NCBI GenBank assembly: GCA_035515475.1
Contig: DATJBF010000056.1
Span: 1-16,014 of the forward strand
Direction: 5' to 3'
Origin: DATJBF01 sp035515475
GTDB lineage: Bacteria > Verrucomicrobiota > Verrucomicrobiia > Palsa-1439
Length of the DNA stretch: 16,014 nucleotides
Part shown: positions 6,672 through 14,847 of the stretch, piece after piece
Position numbering within the stretch: the first letter of the stretch is position 1
Layout of the letters: every line of letters begins with the position of its first letter
Position numbers and translations under genes: made by a program
Notes under the pieces: generated by a model
What the model saw: only the letters and a program-made list of their open reading frames with translations
Database searches by the model: none
Told to the model about the DNA's origin: nothing

Positions 6672-7277
6672 TTAGCCGCGGTACAGCCGCGAGAGCAGTT
6701 CGTTGGTGTGCCGCTCCAATTCGAGCACGAGCACCTCGATGCGGCGGCGCAGGTACATGTAGGCGATCAACGCGGGAATGGCGATGCTGAGGCCCGTCAT
6801 GGTGGCAGTCAGAGCCTGATAGATCCCGTGGGAAACCTCCGTCGGATCGCCGAGACCTTTCTTGGCCACGTCCTCAAACAGTTGCACCATGCCAATGACC
6901 GTGCCGAGCAGGCCCAGCAGCGGGCCCAGTTCCGCAATCAGTGACAGCGTGGTCAGGCCACGTTCCATCCGGCCCACAATCTGGCGCGCCAACGCCTGCA
7001 TCGCTTCGACGTTCTCTGCTTTCGGCAGCGAGGCGTGCGCGAACACCGCATGGACGAGCACGCCGAGCACCGAGTCGTCCTCCGCGCTCAACGCCCGGAT
7101 CATCTCGGTCTGCTCGGGCGTGACGGGTTGCTTCTCGATCGCGTCGGCGAGTGTCGGAGGAATGATCCGCCGCCGCTGCAGCGCCCAGGCGCGTTCCAAG
7201 ATGATTGCCAGGCCCGCCACCGAGCAAACCAGCAGCGGCCACATGGCAATTCCACCTCGTAAGAACCATTGCGGCAT
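6672..7277 (-). CDS. exbB: ExbB/TolQ/MotA-family proton channel protein
   Basis: A 201-residue inner-membrane protein with three transmembrane helices (about 11-28, 113-135 and 155-177). The last two hold the family signature: ELGPLLGLLGTVIGMVQLFE, then ISxALTATMTGLSIAIPALIAY-type sequence (here IYQALTATMTGLSIAIPALIA). The loop between helices 1 and 2 is cytoplasmic and charged. It forms the proton channel with ExbD. The ATG at 7277 is chosen because GGAGGAGG lies 8 bases upstream; the in-frame extension to 7298 would cover that site. The gene lies between the TonB-like gene and exbD in one minus-strand run. Confidence 0.9.
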   Translation of the reverse strand: MPQWFLRGGIAMWPLLVCSVAGLAIILERAWALQRRRIIPPTLADAIEKQPVTPEQTEMIRALSAEDDSVLGVLVHAVFAHASLPKAENVEAMQALARQIVGRMERGLTTLSLIAELGPLLGLLGTVIGMVQLFEDVAKKGLGDPTEVSHGIYQALTATMTGLSIAIPALIAYMYLRRRIEVLVLELERHTNELLSRLYRG

Positions 7278-7294
7278 GAACAATACCTCCTCCG

Positions 7295-8449
7295 TCAATA
7301 ATAGAAGGTGAAACTCGCTTCGCGCGGTTCCTTCCCGACCAGCGCCCGCAGATTATCGGGCAACGAATCGAACGGCGCCGAGTCTACAATAGCCTTTTGA
7401 CAAATCAACGCCGGAAAATCTCCCGCGGTGTTCTCCTTGACTTCCATGATCACATGCCCCTTTTGGTCGGTCAGCAGCGTGCCGTCGTCCAACAGGTAAA
7501 AGTGCACGGCCACGGTTCCCGCCCGCTCGTACATCCCCAGCCGGTCGATCAGTGCATACCAGCGGCTTTGCACGATCCGGATAATCTTTTTGTCGTACGC
7601 GCCAAACGGGCTTTCTGCCACGTTGAATGCCGCCACGCCCGTGCGGGAGACACCCATGGCCGTCAGATGCGCCTTTGCCGCCACAATCTCGCGGCCCGGC
7701 GTGCCCGGTTCGGTGACGACCGACGGGACCGCGGGCGCTCCGGGCGAAGCAAGCGCCGGGGATGATTCGGGCGCTGCGCCGCCATCGGCAAGTTCCGGCC
7801 GCCCCGCCGGACGGGGTGCCATCGCGAGTTTCTCTTCCTCGACGATCTTCAATCCTTGCGGCGCGACCGCTGGCGGTTGTTCCAGCGCTTTGGGTTGAGG
7901 CGACGGCGCCTGCGCCGTTCGCGGCGATGCCGGCGGCGCCGGTTTTGCGGCGCTGGCCGGTGCCCCGTGCGAGCCGTGCTGGACGATCAGCGGCTGCGAC
8001 ACTCCCGACGGCGTTGGCACGTCGACCGTGCTCGGTGCGCGGGTTTCCGTGCCTTGGAGATAGGGTGTCTCGCCCTCTTTGCCGGTCGGGTTGTGCGGAT
8101 TTGCGGCCACGGTCGATTTGTCCGAATAATACTTGGCCGCCTTGGGTTTCGCGCCCGTGACGTGCGATGCGTCGGTTTCCATGAACCGCTGCGCCGTTTC
8201 GGTTTCTTTTTCTCGCGGCGCTGGTGGTTTCTTGGCGGCCGGCTCCTCCAGTTCCACAAAGGTAATGGTTTGATGGCGCGCGGGCGACACGGTGGGCAGA
8301 TGGGTGGCCTGCAACAATTTCGCCATGGAAGAAAACACCGGCAGCCGCGCCAGCGTTTCACGGTACTGCCAGGTGCCGAACGCCATTACGTGCAACAGCA
8401 GCGACACCAGCAAGGCGACTTCGACTGGAATGTTTTCGCGCGTTGTCAC
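7295..8449 (-). CDS. TonB-like energy transducer
   Basis: A 384-residue protein with TonB/TolA architecture: a short cytoplasmic start, one membrane helix (about 8-28, VEVALLVSLLLHVMAFGTWQ), a long Pro/Ala-rich periplasmic arm (about 60-280) and a compact C-terminal domain (IIRIVQSRWYALIDR...GTVAVHFYLLDDGTL). The C-terminal domain is expected to contact outer-membrane receptors. The arm includes a YYSDKSTVAANP segment like that in TonB-like proteins of other PVC-type bacteria. The start is taken as GTG at 8449 (VTTRENIPVEV): the open frame continues upstream but runs into the maf gene and looks like a shadow there. exbB follows after 17 bases, supporting one functional unit. Confidence 0.75.
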   Translation of the reverse strand: MTTRENIPVEVALLVSLLLHVMAFGTWQYRETLARLPVFSSMAKLLQATHLPTVSPARHQTITFVELEEPAAKKPPAPREKETETAQRFMETDASHVTGAKPKAAKYYSDKSTVAANPHNPTGKEGETPYLQGTETRAPSTVDVPTPSGVSQPLIVQHGSHGAPASAAKPAPPASPRTAQAPSPQPKALEQPPAVAPQGLKIVEEEKLAMAPRPAGRPELADGGAAPESSPALASPGAPAVPSVVTEPGTPGREIVAAKAHLTAMGVSRTGVAAFNVAESPFGAYDKKIIRIVQSRWYALIDRLGMYERAGTVAVHFYLLDDGTLLTDQKGHVIMEVKENTAGDFPALICQKAIVDSAPFDSLPDNLRALVGKEPREASFTFYY

Positions 8450-8501
8450 TTGCGAACAAATGATAGCAGATTGCCGGCCGCCATCAACTGCCGCGGCGGG
8501 T

Positions 8502-9077
8502 CTACCATCCGATCCGTTCCAACGTGGCCCGGAGCCGTTCCGTCGGCAGTCCCATGACGTTGGTGTAACTGCCGTTGATGCGCTCGACGATGCCTTCGCC
8601 GTGTTCCTGGATGGCGTACGCGCCGGCCTTGTCGAGCGGATTGATCTTGCCGAGGTACACTTGAATCTGCGCCCGATCCAGTGGCCGCATCCAGACGCGG
8701 GTCGTGTCGGCAAACGTTAATTCGGCGTCGAGCGCGCGATGCAGCAGGCAAACGCCGGTGATGACGACATGCGCGCGGCCGCAAAGTTGTTCCAACATTC
8801 GTCCCGCCTCGGCGGGATCGCGCGGTTTCCCAAAAATCCTTCCGTCGAGGACGACCATCGTGTCGGCGCCGATCACCATCGCGTCCGGATGTCGTCGCGC
8901 CACGGCGCGCGCTTTGCGCTGCGCGTTTTGCATGCTCAACACGTCGGGCGCGGCCCCCGTGAGTTCCTCCTCGACCGTATCGGGTCGGACCACGATGAAT
9001 CGCAGCCCCATCTCGCGCAGCAGCTGTTCTCGCCGCGGCGAGGCGCTTGCCAGGACAATTTGTGGTTTGTTTGCCAT
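8502..9077 (-). CDS. maf: Maf-family nucleotide pyrophosphatase
   Basis: A 191-residue Maf/YhdE-family protein. Members hydrolyse dTTP, UTP and modified nucleotides to monophosphates, cleaning the nucleotide pool, and affect septum formation in Bacillus. The motifs are in order: IVLASASPRREQLL near residue 8, the acidic DTVEEE turn, VIGADTMVVLDG, FGKPRDPAEAGRMLEQLCGRAHVVITGVCLL, and DKAGAYAIQEHG with NGSYTNVMGLP near the C-terminus. The ATG at 9077 starts just before the first strand; the in-frame extension to 9128 would overlap hemW's start. It heads the minus-strand run continuing to the TonB-like, exbB and exbD genes, which are separated from it by 52 bases. Confidence 0.92.
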   Translation of the reverse strand: MANKPQIVLASASPRREQLLREMGLRFIVVRPDTVEEELTGAAPDVLSMQNAQRKARAVARRHPDAMVIGADTMVVLDGRIFGKPRDPAEAGRMLEQLCGRAHVVITGVCLLHRALDAELTFADTTRVWMRPLDRAQIQVYLGKINPLDKAGAYAIQEHGEGIVERINGSYTNVMGLPTERLRATLERIGW

Positions 9078-9108
9078 CCCCGAGTCGACTACTCTGGCTC
9101 TTGGAAGT

Positions 9109-10290
9109 ATGCAAACCGCAGCGAGCAAAGTCGAGCATCTGTACGTGCACGTACCCTTCTGTGCGGCGAAGTGTGACTACTGCGCATTTTACTCGGAAGC
9201 CGGCAGCGCCGCCAAGATGGGCGATTACACTGACGCGGTAATCAACGAGTTGAATTCGTTCGCATCCCCGCCGCGATTGGATCGACCTGGTCGCGACCGG
9301 GAAGTCGCTCCCACGAGTTTTGATTTGCAGCCCACCACGATCTTCTTCGGCGGCGGCACCCCGAGCCTTCTGCCGGCACCACTGATGCGGCGGATGCTGT
9401 CTTCCATTTCTCCATTACTCCAGCACTCCAGCCCCTCGGAATGGACCGTCGAATGCAATCCGTCCACGGTATCGTCGGAGAAAGCGAAGTTGTTCCGCGA
9501 ATTCGGAGTCAACCGCATCTCGATGGGCGTGCAGGCACTCGATGACGACCTGCTGAAGAGAATCGGGCGGATCCACACCGTCAGCGCGGCCGTCGCCTCC
9601 TACGAGAAACTGCGCCGGGCCGGTTTTGGGAACGTCAACCTGGATTTGATGTTCGGTTTGCCCGGGCAAACGATGGAGCATTGGCGGACCACGCTCCGTC
9701 GCGCGATCGAACTGCAGCCGGAACATATCTCGACCTATTGCCTGATCCTCGAAGAAGACACGCATTTTTGGTCGCTGCTTCAGGAAGGGGCGATCCACCC
9801 CGACGACGAGTTGGAACTCGCGCTGTACGAGACGGGCATGGAGACGCTTACCGCCGCGGGCTATCGCCAATACGAAGTCAGTAATTTCGCCAAACCCGGC
9901 CGCGCGTGTCGGCACAATATTGCGTACTGGGAGGGCAAAGACTATCTCGGCCTCGGCCCGAGCGCGTGTTCGACCGTCGGCAATCATCGGTGGCAGAACG
10001 TGCCGGATATTGACGCATACATCGGGTCGTTGGCAGGGCGCGACCGCCGGGCGCGCCGCATTCCAGTTGCCTACGAAGAACAACTGACGCCCGAGTTGCG
10101 CGCCGCCGAACGCGCCGCATTCGGGATGCGGATGAATGCGGGTGTGCCCGCCGAACTCGTCCGGGGCCGCTGGGACAAACAGATTGCCGAACTCCTCTCG
10201 GCGGAACTCGTCCAGTGGCGCAGCGGCCGTCTCGCGCCCACGAAGCGCGGGATTCTTTTCGCCGACGAAGTGGCTGCGGAGTTCGTCTAA
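9109..10290 (+). CDS. hemW: HemW-like radical SAM heme chaperone
   Basis: A 393-residue radical SAM protein. The 4Fe-4S/SAM site is CxxxCxYC (Cys18, Cys22, Cys25, in HVPFCAAKCDYCAF). Further HemN/HemW-type motifs are FFGGGTPSLL (79-88), VECNPSTV, NRISMGVQALDDDLLKRIGR, NLDLMFGLPGQT (176-187), TYCLILEEDT, YEVSNFAKPG (255-264) and HNIAYW (269-274), which is characteristic of HemW. HemW binds heme and passes it to acceptor proteins; it does not oxidise coproporphyrinogen. Older annotations call such genes hemN, but this protein lacks the long N-terminal extension of true HemN. The ATG at 9109 directly precedes the radical SAM domain. Only 31 bases separate it from maf's start codon on the other strand, so both promoters must lie inside or across those genes. 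Confidence 0.92.
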   Translation: MQTAASKVEHLYVHVPFCAAKCDYCAFYSEAGSAAKMGDYTDAVINELNSFASPPRLDRPGRDREVAPTSFDLQPTTIFFGGGTPSLLPAPLMRRMLSSISPLLQHSSPSEWTVECNPSTVSSEKAKLFREFGVNRISMGVQALDDDLLKRIGRIHTVSAAVASYEKLRRAGFGNVNLDLMFGLPGQTMEHWRTTLRRAIELQPEHISTYCLILEEDTHFWSLLQEGAIHPDDELELALYETGMETLTAAGYRQYEVSNFAKPGRACRHNIAYWEGKDYLGLGPSACSTVGNHRWQNVPDIDAYIGSLAGRDRRARRIPVAYEEQLTPELRAAERAAFGMRMNAGVPAELVRGRWDKQIAELLSAELVQWRSGRLAPTKRGILFADEVAAEFV

Positions 10291-10298
10291 CCGCGAGT

Positions 10299-10733
10299 TC
10301 AGGCCGCCGGGCGGGACGGAGCGGCCGTGGTTGAAGTGGTGAGTTCCGCGTGGTGTTTTACGTCGCGTTTCGCGAGGACCCACAGGCCAGCCACCAACAC
10401 GAGCGAACCCAGCGGGAAAACCACGGTCCGCGTAACCGGATGGCCCGCCGGAAAATACCGCTTATCGGTCGCCGTCATCTCCCGGGTGTACTCTTGCTGC
10501 TGTTGCGGCGTCAGCGCGACGGTTCTTGGTGAATCCGAAGTCACGCGGAGGAACGGCAGAAAGCTCTTCCCCAACACCGCCAGGACGAAATACAGAGCCA
10601 CGATGATATACCCCGTCTTCCGGGTGGCCCGCCACGCCCAAATCGAAATAGCCAGCCCGGCCACGTAAATCAACGGGTTCAGCAGGAGGAACACTCTCAA
10701 CGCCTTGTACCCGAGCCAGTCAGGAATTTGCAT
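10299..10733 (-). CDS. Small membrane protein of unknown function
   Basis: A 144-residue protein with about three predicted transmembrane segments (near 14-34, 41-62 and 103-121). A soluble loop (about 66-100) is rich in Gln, Thr and Arg, and the tail (about 122-144) is Ser/Thr/Pro/Ala-rich with Lys and His. I do not recognise a family. It starts with ATG at 10733 and ends 8 bases from hemW's stop codon, facing it tail-to-tail. No operon partner lies on its strand nearby. Confidence 0.65.
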   Translation of the reverse strand: MQIPDWLGYKALRVFLLLNPLIYVAGLAISIWAWRATRKTGYIIVALYFVLAVLGKSFLPFLRVTSDSPRTVALTPQQQQEYTREMTATDKRYFPAGHPVTRTVVFPLGSLVLVAGLWVLAKRDVKHHAELTTSTTAAPSRPAA

Positions 10734-10900
10734 GTCAATCGTTCATTAAACCCGGTTCTTCGGGCGGTTCACTGCCCGAGCCGTCCGCGCCCGTTGCTCA
10801 AGTGCGACTGTACCGGGCGTCGTGACACGGGTCAACGCGATTTCCTGTGACGAACAATTCGCGTGAATTTGCGGGGGTTCCCGGTTAAATTGTCGGCGCT

Positions 10901-11830
10901 ATGGCAAAGAAGCTGGCACAGATTGTCGATAGTTTGGTGGATTCATTCCACAAGTATGGCGGAATCAACCATCTCGACGGCGCCAACTTGCCGTCGCGCG
11001 ATGCGGTGGTGGAGATCACGCGGGACCTGCTGCGGTTGGTTTTCCCGGGGTTCTACGATAAGGACCCGATCCACTCCAACCAACTGGCGGAATACACTTC
11101 GGAGTTGGCCTCCTCGGTGGCGCGGCGGCTGGAGAACGAGATTCACAAGAGTCTGGAATACCGGCCGTGCGAGCACTGCGACCGCGATGACCTGGCCGGC
11201 ACGGCGGCGCGGGTGACGCAGGAGTTCCTGCAGTCGTTGCCGGGCGTGCGGGCGATCTTGCAGACGGACGTCACGGCGGCCTACGAAGGCGACCCGGCGG
11301 CCATGAGCAACGAAGAGATCATTCTGGCGTACCCCGGCATCGAAGCGGTGGCGGTGCAACGCATGGCGCATTTGTTCTACCAGCGACACGTGGCGCTGAT
11401 TCCCCGGATCATGACCGAGTGGGCGCACAACAAGACCGGCATCGACATCCACCCGGGGGCGCAGATCGGCCCCCATTTCTTTATCGACCACGGCACGGGC
11501 GTGGTCATCGGCGAGACGACGGTGATCGGCCAGCACGTCAAGATTTACCAGGGCGTGACGCTGGGCGCGAAAAGTTTTCCGAAGGACGAACAAGGCCGGG
11601 TCGTCAAGGGCATCAAGCGCCACCCGAACATCGAGGACAACGTCACCATCTACGCCGGCGGAACAATTTTGGGCGACGTGACCATCGGCGCGGGCTCGAT
11701 CATCGGCGGCAACGTGTGGTTGTTGGAGTCCGTGCCGCCCAACACCGTGGTTTATCAGGAAGGCGGCAAGACGATGATGAAAACCGCCGCGAAAGACCGC
11801 GAGAAGATGGTCGGACACGCAACGGGATAA
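10901..11830 (+). CDS. cysE: Serine O-acetyltransferase (EpsC/SrpH-type)
   Basis: A 309-residue enzyme that transfers an acetyl group from acetyl-CoA to L-serine, the committed step of cysteine synthesis. The first 110 residues form the helical N-terminal domain of the longer EpsC/SrpH type. The catalytic part contains DVTAAYEGDPAA (123-134), IHPGAQIG (183-190), the DHGTGVVIGET motif (196-206) with catalytic His197, KIYQGVTLGAKSF, HPNIEDNVTIYAGGTILG with His241, and left-handed beta-helix hexapeptide repeats to about residue 275. Enzymes of this long type are often insensitive to cysteine feedback, but that is not visible here. ATG at 10901 with no clear Shine-Dalgarno. A cysteine desulfurase gene follows after 77 bases. 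Confidence 0.92.
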   Translation: MAKKLAQIVDSLVDSFHKYGGINHLDGANLPSRDAVVEITRDLLRLVFPGFYDKDPIHSNQLAEYTSELASSVARRLENEIHKSLEYRPCEHCDRDDLAGTAARVTQEFLQSLPGVRAILQTDVTAAYEGDPAAMSNEEIILAYPGIEAVAVQRMAHLFYQRHVALIPRIMTEWAHNKTGIDIHPGAQIGPHFFIDHGTGVVIGETTVIGQHVKIYQGVTLGAKSFPKDEQGRVVKGIKRHPNIEDNVTIYAGGTILGDVTIGAGSIIGGNVWLLESVPPNTVVYQEGGKTMMKTAAKDREKMVGHATG

Positions 11831-11838
11831 CGATGTGG

Positions 11839-11903
11839 TTGTAGCCGCGTTTCTGTGAAGCGCGGACAATTTCCACGGTGCTTCGCAAGAAGCGCCGCTA
11901 CAC
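11839..11903. repeat. Imperfect palindrome between cysE and the desulfurase gene
   Basis: The left arm GTAGCCGCGTTTCTGTGAAG (from 11841) pairs with the reverse of the right arm ending GAAGCGCCGCTAC (to 11901); the 25-base arms match with a few mismatches and small gaps around a short AT-rich loop. This GTAGC-GCG-TTCT-TGAAGC type of palindrome resembles dispersed repeats or MITE-like pieces. It ends 5 bases before the desulfurase ATG, so a transcript hairpin here could affect that gene's translation. Confidence 0.5.
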
Positions 11904-11907
11904 CAAA

Positions 11908-13068
11908 ATGCGAAAAGTCTACGCCGATCACAACGCCACCACACCACTTGCTCCGGAAGTGCTGGAGGCGATGCTGCCGTATCTCGGGGAGCACTACGGC
12001 AACGCCAGCAGTGTGCATGTCTTCGGCCGGGAAGCGCGGGCGGCGATCGACGATGCCCGCGTACGGCTGACGAAGTTGCTCGGGTGCGGCGAGAGCGAAC
12101 TGGTCTTCACGGGCGGGGGCACCGAAGCGGACAACATGGCCGTGTTCGGAGCGGCGCGGGCGTCCCGCAGGCGCGGGAGCCGACACATTCTCATCAGCAG
12201 CGTTGAACATCACGCAGTCCTGCATCCGGCCCAGTATTTGGAGAAGACCGGCGAATGCGACGTGACGTATCTGCCCGTCACCCGCGATTGCCTGGTTGAC
12301 CCGGATGATCTGCGCCGGGCGATCCGCAACGACACCGTGCTGGTCTCGATCATGTCCGCCAACAACGAGACGGGCACGATCCAGCCCGTGAAAGAACTCG
12401 CCGCGATCTGCCGCGAACGCGGGGTGGCGTTCCACACCGATGCGGTGCAGTCGTTCGGCAAGCAGCCCGTGAACGTGAACGATTGGGGCGTGGATTTGCT
12501 TTCCATTGCCGCGCACAAATTCTATGGACCGAAAGGCGTCGGCGCGTTGTTCATTCGCCGCGGCACGAAAATCGATCCGTTGCTATTCGGCGGCAGCCAC
12601 GAGAACGACCGGCGGGCCGGCACGGAAAACGTGGCGGCGATTGTGGGCCTGGCGAAGGCGGCGGAACTGGCAACCGCGACAATGGGCGAAGAACAGCACC
12701 GTTTATTCGATCTCACGGAAGCGCTCGGCGCGGCCATTGCGGAACGCATTCCCGGCGCCCATCGGAACGGTCACCCGAAGCAACGCATCGGGAACACGAT
12801 CAACTTCAGCTTCGAGGGGTGCGAGGAGGAGGGCTTGTTACTCGGCCTCGATCTGGAAGGCATTGCAGTATCGAGCGGCTCGGCCTGTGCCGTCGGATCG
12901 CTCGAACCATCCCACGTGCTCAAGGCGATGGGCTTGCCGCACGAACTGGCGCGGGCGGCGGTGCGGTTCTCGTTCGGCACGAGCAACACGGCGAAAGACG
13001 TCGATTGCATTCTGGAAGTGCTCCCGAAACTGATCGACCGGCTCCGCTCGTTTTCCAGCAAGGTGTGA
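11908..13068 (+). CDS. Cysteine desulfurase (NifS/IscS class)
   Basis: A 386-residue PLP-dependent class V aminotransferase-fold enzyme that removes sulfur from cysteine, giving alanine and a protein persulfide. The PLP lysine is Lys204 in SIAAHKFYGPKGVGAL. Other cofactor contacts are FTGGGTEADN (67-76), SSVEHHAVL (98-105, His101) and FHTDAVQ (175-181, Asp178). The catalytic cysteine is Cys327 in SSGSACAVGSLEPSHVL, the group I (NifS/IscS) loop. The ATG at 11908 starts the standard MRKVYADHNATTPL. The GTG at 11878 would extend into the palindrome and adds basic residues of no family type. cysE lies upstream, so one gene helps make cysteine and the next uses it. No iscU or tRNA-thiolation partner is visible, so the sulfur acceptor is unknown. 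The stop codon overlaps the next gene's ATG. Confidence 0.93.
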   Translation: MRKVYADHNATTPLAPEVLEAMLPYLGEHYGNASSVHVFGREARAAIDDARVRLTKLLGCGESELVFTGGGTEADNMAVFGAARASRRRGSRHILISSVEHHAVLHPAQYLEKTGECDVTYLPVTRDCLVDPDDLRRAIRNDTVLVSIMSANNETGTIQPVKELAAICRERGVAFHTDAVQSFGKQPVNVNDWGVDLLSIAAHKFYGPKGVGALFIRRGTKIDPLLFGGSHENDRRAGTENVAAIVGLAKAAELATATMGEEQHRLFDLTEALGAAIAERIPGAHRNGHPKQRIGNTINFSFEGCEEEGLLLGLDLEGIAVSSGSACAVGSLEPSHVLKAMGLPHELARAAVRFSFGTSNTAKDVDCILEVLPKLIDRLRSFSSKV

Positions 13069-14072
13069 TGGCGGCGAAGCGCCAGGTCGACCGGCGGCGG
13101 TTGCTAATTTTGGGGCTCACCGCGCTGGGGTTGTTTGCCGCATTGAACTCGATCGCTTATCACCATGCCTGGCGGATGACGCACTTTGTGCCCGCGGGCT
13201 CCCGCACGGAATCGCCCCAACGACTTTCCCTGCTCGGCAAGCTCGTCGTACTTTCTCAGGGCGTAGAGATTCCCAAGCCGGAAGTCGGCGTGGTGCAACC
13301 GGACTTTCCGCAACCGGCACGAACGGTCACCTTCCGGGCCCGCGACGGGGTGAAGTTGGAGGCGTGGGACATACCCGCTGCGCCGGAGCGCGGAGTGGTG
13401 GCGATGTTTCACGGCTATGCGGATTCACGGCAGTCACTGCTGGGTGAGGCCCGCGTACTGCACGACCTGAGCTGGCGAACCGTGCTCGTAGATTTTCGAG
13501 GCAGCGGAGGTTCGGAAGGATTGATGACGACGCTCGGCTGGTGCGAGGCCGAAGACGTGGCGGCGGCGGCGAGTTGGGCCCGTCGGGAATGGCCCGGGGA
13601 ACATCTCCTTCTGTTTGGCCAGTCAATGGGCGCGGCCGCGGTCTTGCGAGCAATTGCGAAGGAAGGCGTGACCGCCGACGGTATCATCTTGGAGTGTCCC
13701 TTTGACAAATTGCTCACGACGGTGGGGCACCGGTACCACTGGATGGGGTTACCTGCGTTCCCGTTTGCGGAATTGCTTGTGTTCTGGGGCGGCGTGCAAC
13801 ATGGATTCAATGCTTTCGAGCACAATCCGGTATCCTATGCCGCTGCCGTGACTTGTCCCGCGCTGGTGCTCGATGGCGCGCACGATCCATGGGTCATGCC
13901 CGCCGAGGCGCGGCGGGTGGCAGCCGCGCTGCGTGGGCCGACGCAGTGTCACATCTTCCGGGATGGCGGACATGGCGGCTACTGGCGCGACGTAGCTGGA
14001 GAATATCGGAAGGTTATCGGCGAGTGGGTGGCGGCGATTCCCGCTAATCGAAAAATCGGTAACGGAAAATGA
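13068..14072 (+). CDS. Membrane-anchored alpha/beta hydrolase
   Basis: A 334-residue serine hydrolase. Residues about 10-30 form an N-terminal membrane anchor or uncleaved signal (RRLLILGLTALGLFAALNSIA), so the catalytic domain is probably outside the cytoplasm. The catalytic triad is visible: Ser186 in the elbow GQSMG, Asp273 in DGAHDPWV and His302 in DGGHGGY. FHGYADSRQSLL (114-125) forms the oxyanion region and VDFRGSGGSEG follows. The closest general group is the serine aminopeptidase S33/acyl-hydrolase type; the substrate is unknown. Its ATG shares one base with the desulfurase stop (TGATG), implying translational coupling, with AAGG just upstream. An in-frame extension back to 12483 overlaps the desulfurase and is a shadow. 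Its 3' end overlaps the glycosyltransferase by 29 bases on the opposite strand. Confidence 0.85.
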   Translation: MAAKRQVDRRRLLILGLTALGLFAALNSIAYHHAWRMTHFVPAGSRTESPQRLSLLGKLVVLSQGVEIPKPEVGVVQPDFPQPARTVTFRARDGVKLEAWDIPAAPERGVVAMFHGYADSRQSLLGEARVLHDLSWRTVLVDFRGSGGSEGLMTTLGWCEAEDVAAAASWARREWPGEHLLLFGQSMGAAAVLRAIAKEGVTADGIILECPFDKLLTTVGHRYHWMGLPAFPFAELLVFWGGVQHGFNAFEHNPVSYAAAVTCPALVLDGAHDPWVMPAEARRVAAALRGPTQCHIFRDGGHGGYWRDVAGEYRKVIGEWVAAIPANRKIGNGK

Positions 14073-14751
14073 ACCACAGGGCCGCCAGACCGTCTTTCCA
14101 GTTGATCTTTTTCCCCTCGGTGTAATCGCGGCCGGCGTAGTTGATATCGGTCTCGTAGAAGCGGTAGCGGCGGCGGGCCAGCTTGGCGGTCAACTCCGGC
14201 TCGATGCCGAATCGCTCGGAAGTGAGCTTCATGCCGTCCAGACATTGACGGCGGAAGACCTTGTAACAGGTTTCCATGTCGGTCAGGTTCAGATTGCAGA
14301 GCATGTCGGACAGCAATGTCAGGACGCGATTGGCCGTGTAGTGCCAAAACAGCAGGACGCGATGCGTTCCACCGGCAAACCGCGAGCCGTAGACGACGTC
14401 GGCGCGACCGTCGAGGATGGGCTGGAGGAGCTTGGGATAATCGACGGGGTCGTATTCGAGGTCCGCGTCTTGAATGAGCACGATGTCGCCGGTCGCGTGC
14501 TGCAAGGCGGTACGCAGGGCTGCGCCCTTGCCGCGATTGCGGGGATGCGAGAACACTTTGATGTCGGCGTTGTGCGGGAGCTTCTTGAGAATGGTGCCCG
14601 TGCCATCGATCGACGCGTCGTCCACGATGATGATCTCCTTCTCCAATCCGCGCGAATCCGCCGTGCGCACCCGACGAACGACTTCCGCAACTGTTTGCAC
14701 CTCGTTGAAAACCGGGATCAAGATCGACAGTTTCTTCAGTGGCTCCGTCAT
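14044..14751 (-). CDS. Family 2 glycosyltransferase (dolichol-phosphate mannosyltransferase-like)
   Basis: A 235-residue GT-A fold glycosyltransferase that should transfer a sugar from a nucleotide sugar. It has the family's SILIPVFNEVQTVAEVV start (9-25), EIIIVDDASIDGTGTIL (39-55), the NRGKGAALRTAL donor loop (72-83), and IQDADLEYDP (93-102) with the metal-binding D95-A-D97. MxTCYKVFRR and SERFGIEPELTAKLARR follow, as in DPM1/polyprenyl-phosphate sugar transferases; unlike some members it has no added C-terminal membrane helices. It is probably peripheral to the membrane, making polyprenyl-phosphate sugars for surface glycans. Start ATG at 14751. It is convergent with and overlaps the hydrolase gene. 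Confidence 0.9.
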   Translation of the reverse strand: MTEPLKKLSILIPVFNEVQTVAEVVRRVRTADSRGLEKEIIIVDDASIDGTGTILKKLPHNADIKVFSHPRNRGKGAALRTALQHATGDIVLIQDADLEYDPVDYPKLLQPILDGRADVVYGSRFAGGTHRVLLFWHYTANRVLTLLSDMLCNLNLTDMETCYKVFRRQCLDGMKLTSERFGIEPELTAKLARRRYRFYETDINYAGRDYTEGKKINWKDGLAALWFIFRYRFFD

Positions 14752-14847
14752 GGACCCGTCAGTATAGTGGCGCGGGACGCGGGTGCCAGCAGATTTTTCC
14801 TGTGGCGTTGGTGTCGGACGCGTGATAATTTGGGCTCGCGTTCGGTG

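Noticed and set aside
8450..8713. N-terminal extension of the TonB-like frame
   Set aside because: The extra 88 residues overlap maf in another frame and are Arg/Ser-rich without family pattern; the membrane anchor begins after the GTG at 8449.
8704..9108. N-terminal extension of the hemW frame
   Set aside because: It is antisense to maf and low in family resemblance; the radical SAM domain begins just after 9109.
10734..10900. Possible riboswitch or promoter ahead of cysE
   Set aside because: I looked for a SAM-type riboswitch or T-box fold and a clean -35/-10 pair and found none convincing.
12483..13067. N-terminal extension of the alpha/beta hydrolase frame
   Set aside because: It lies entirely inside the desulfurase gene in another frame; the coupled ATG at 13068 begins a typical membrane anchor.
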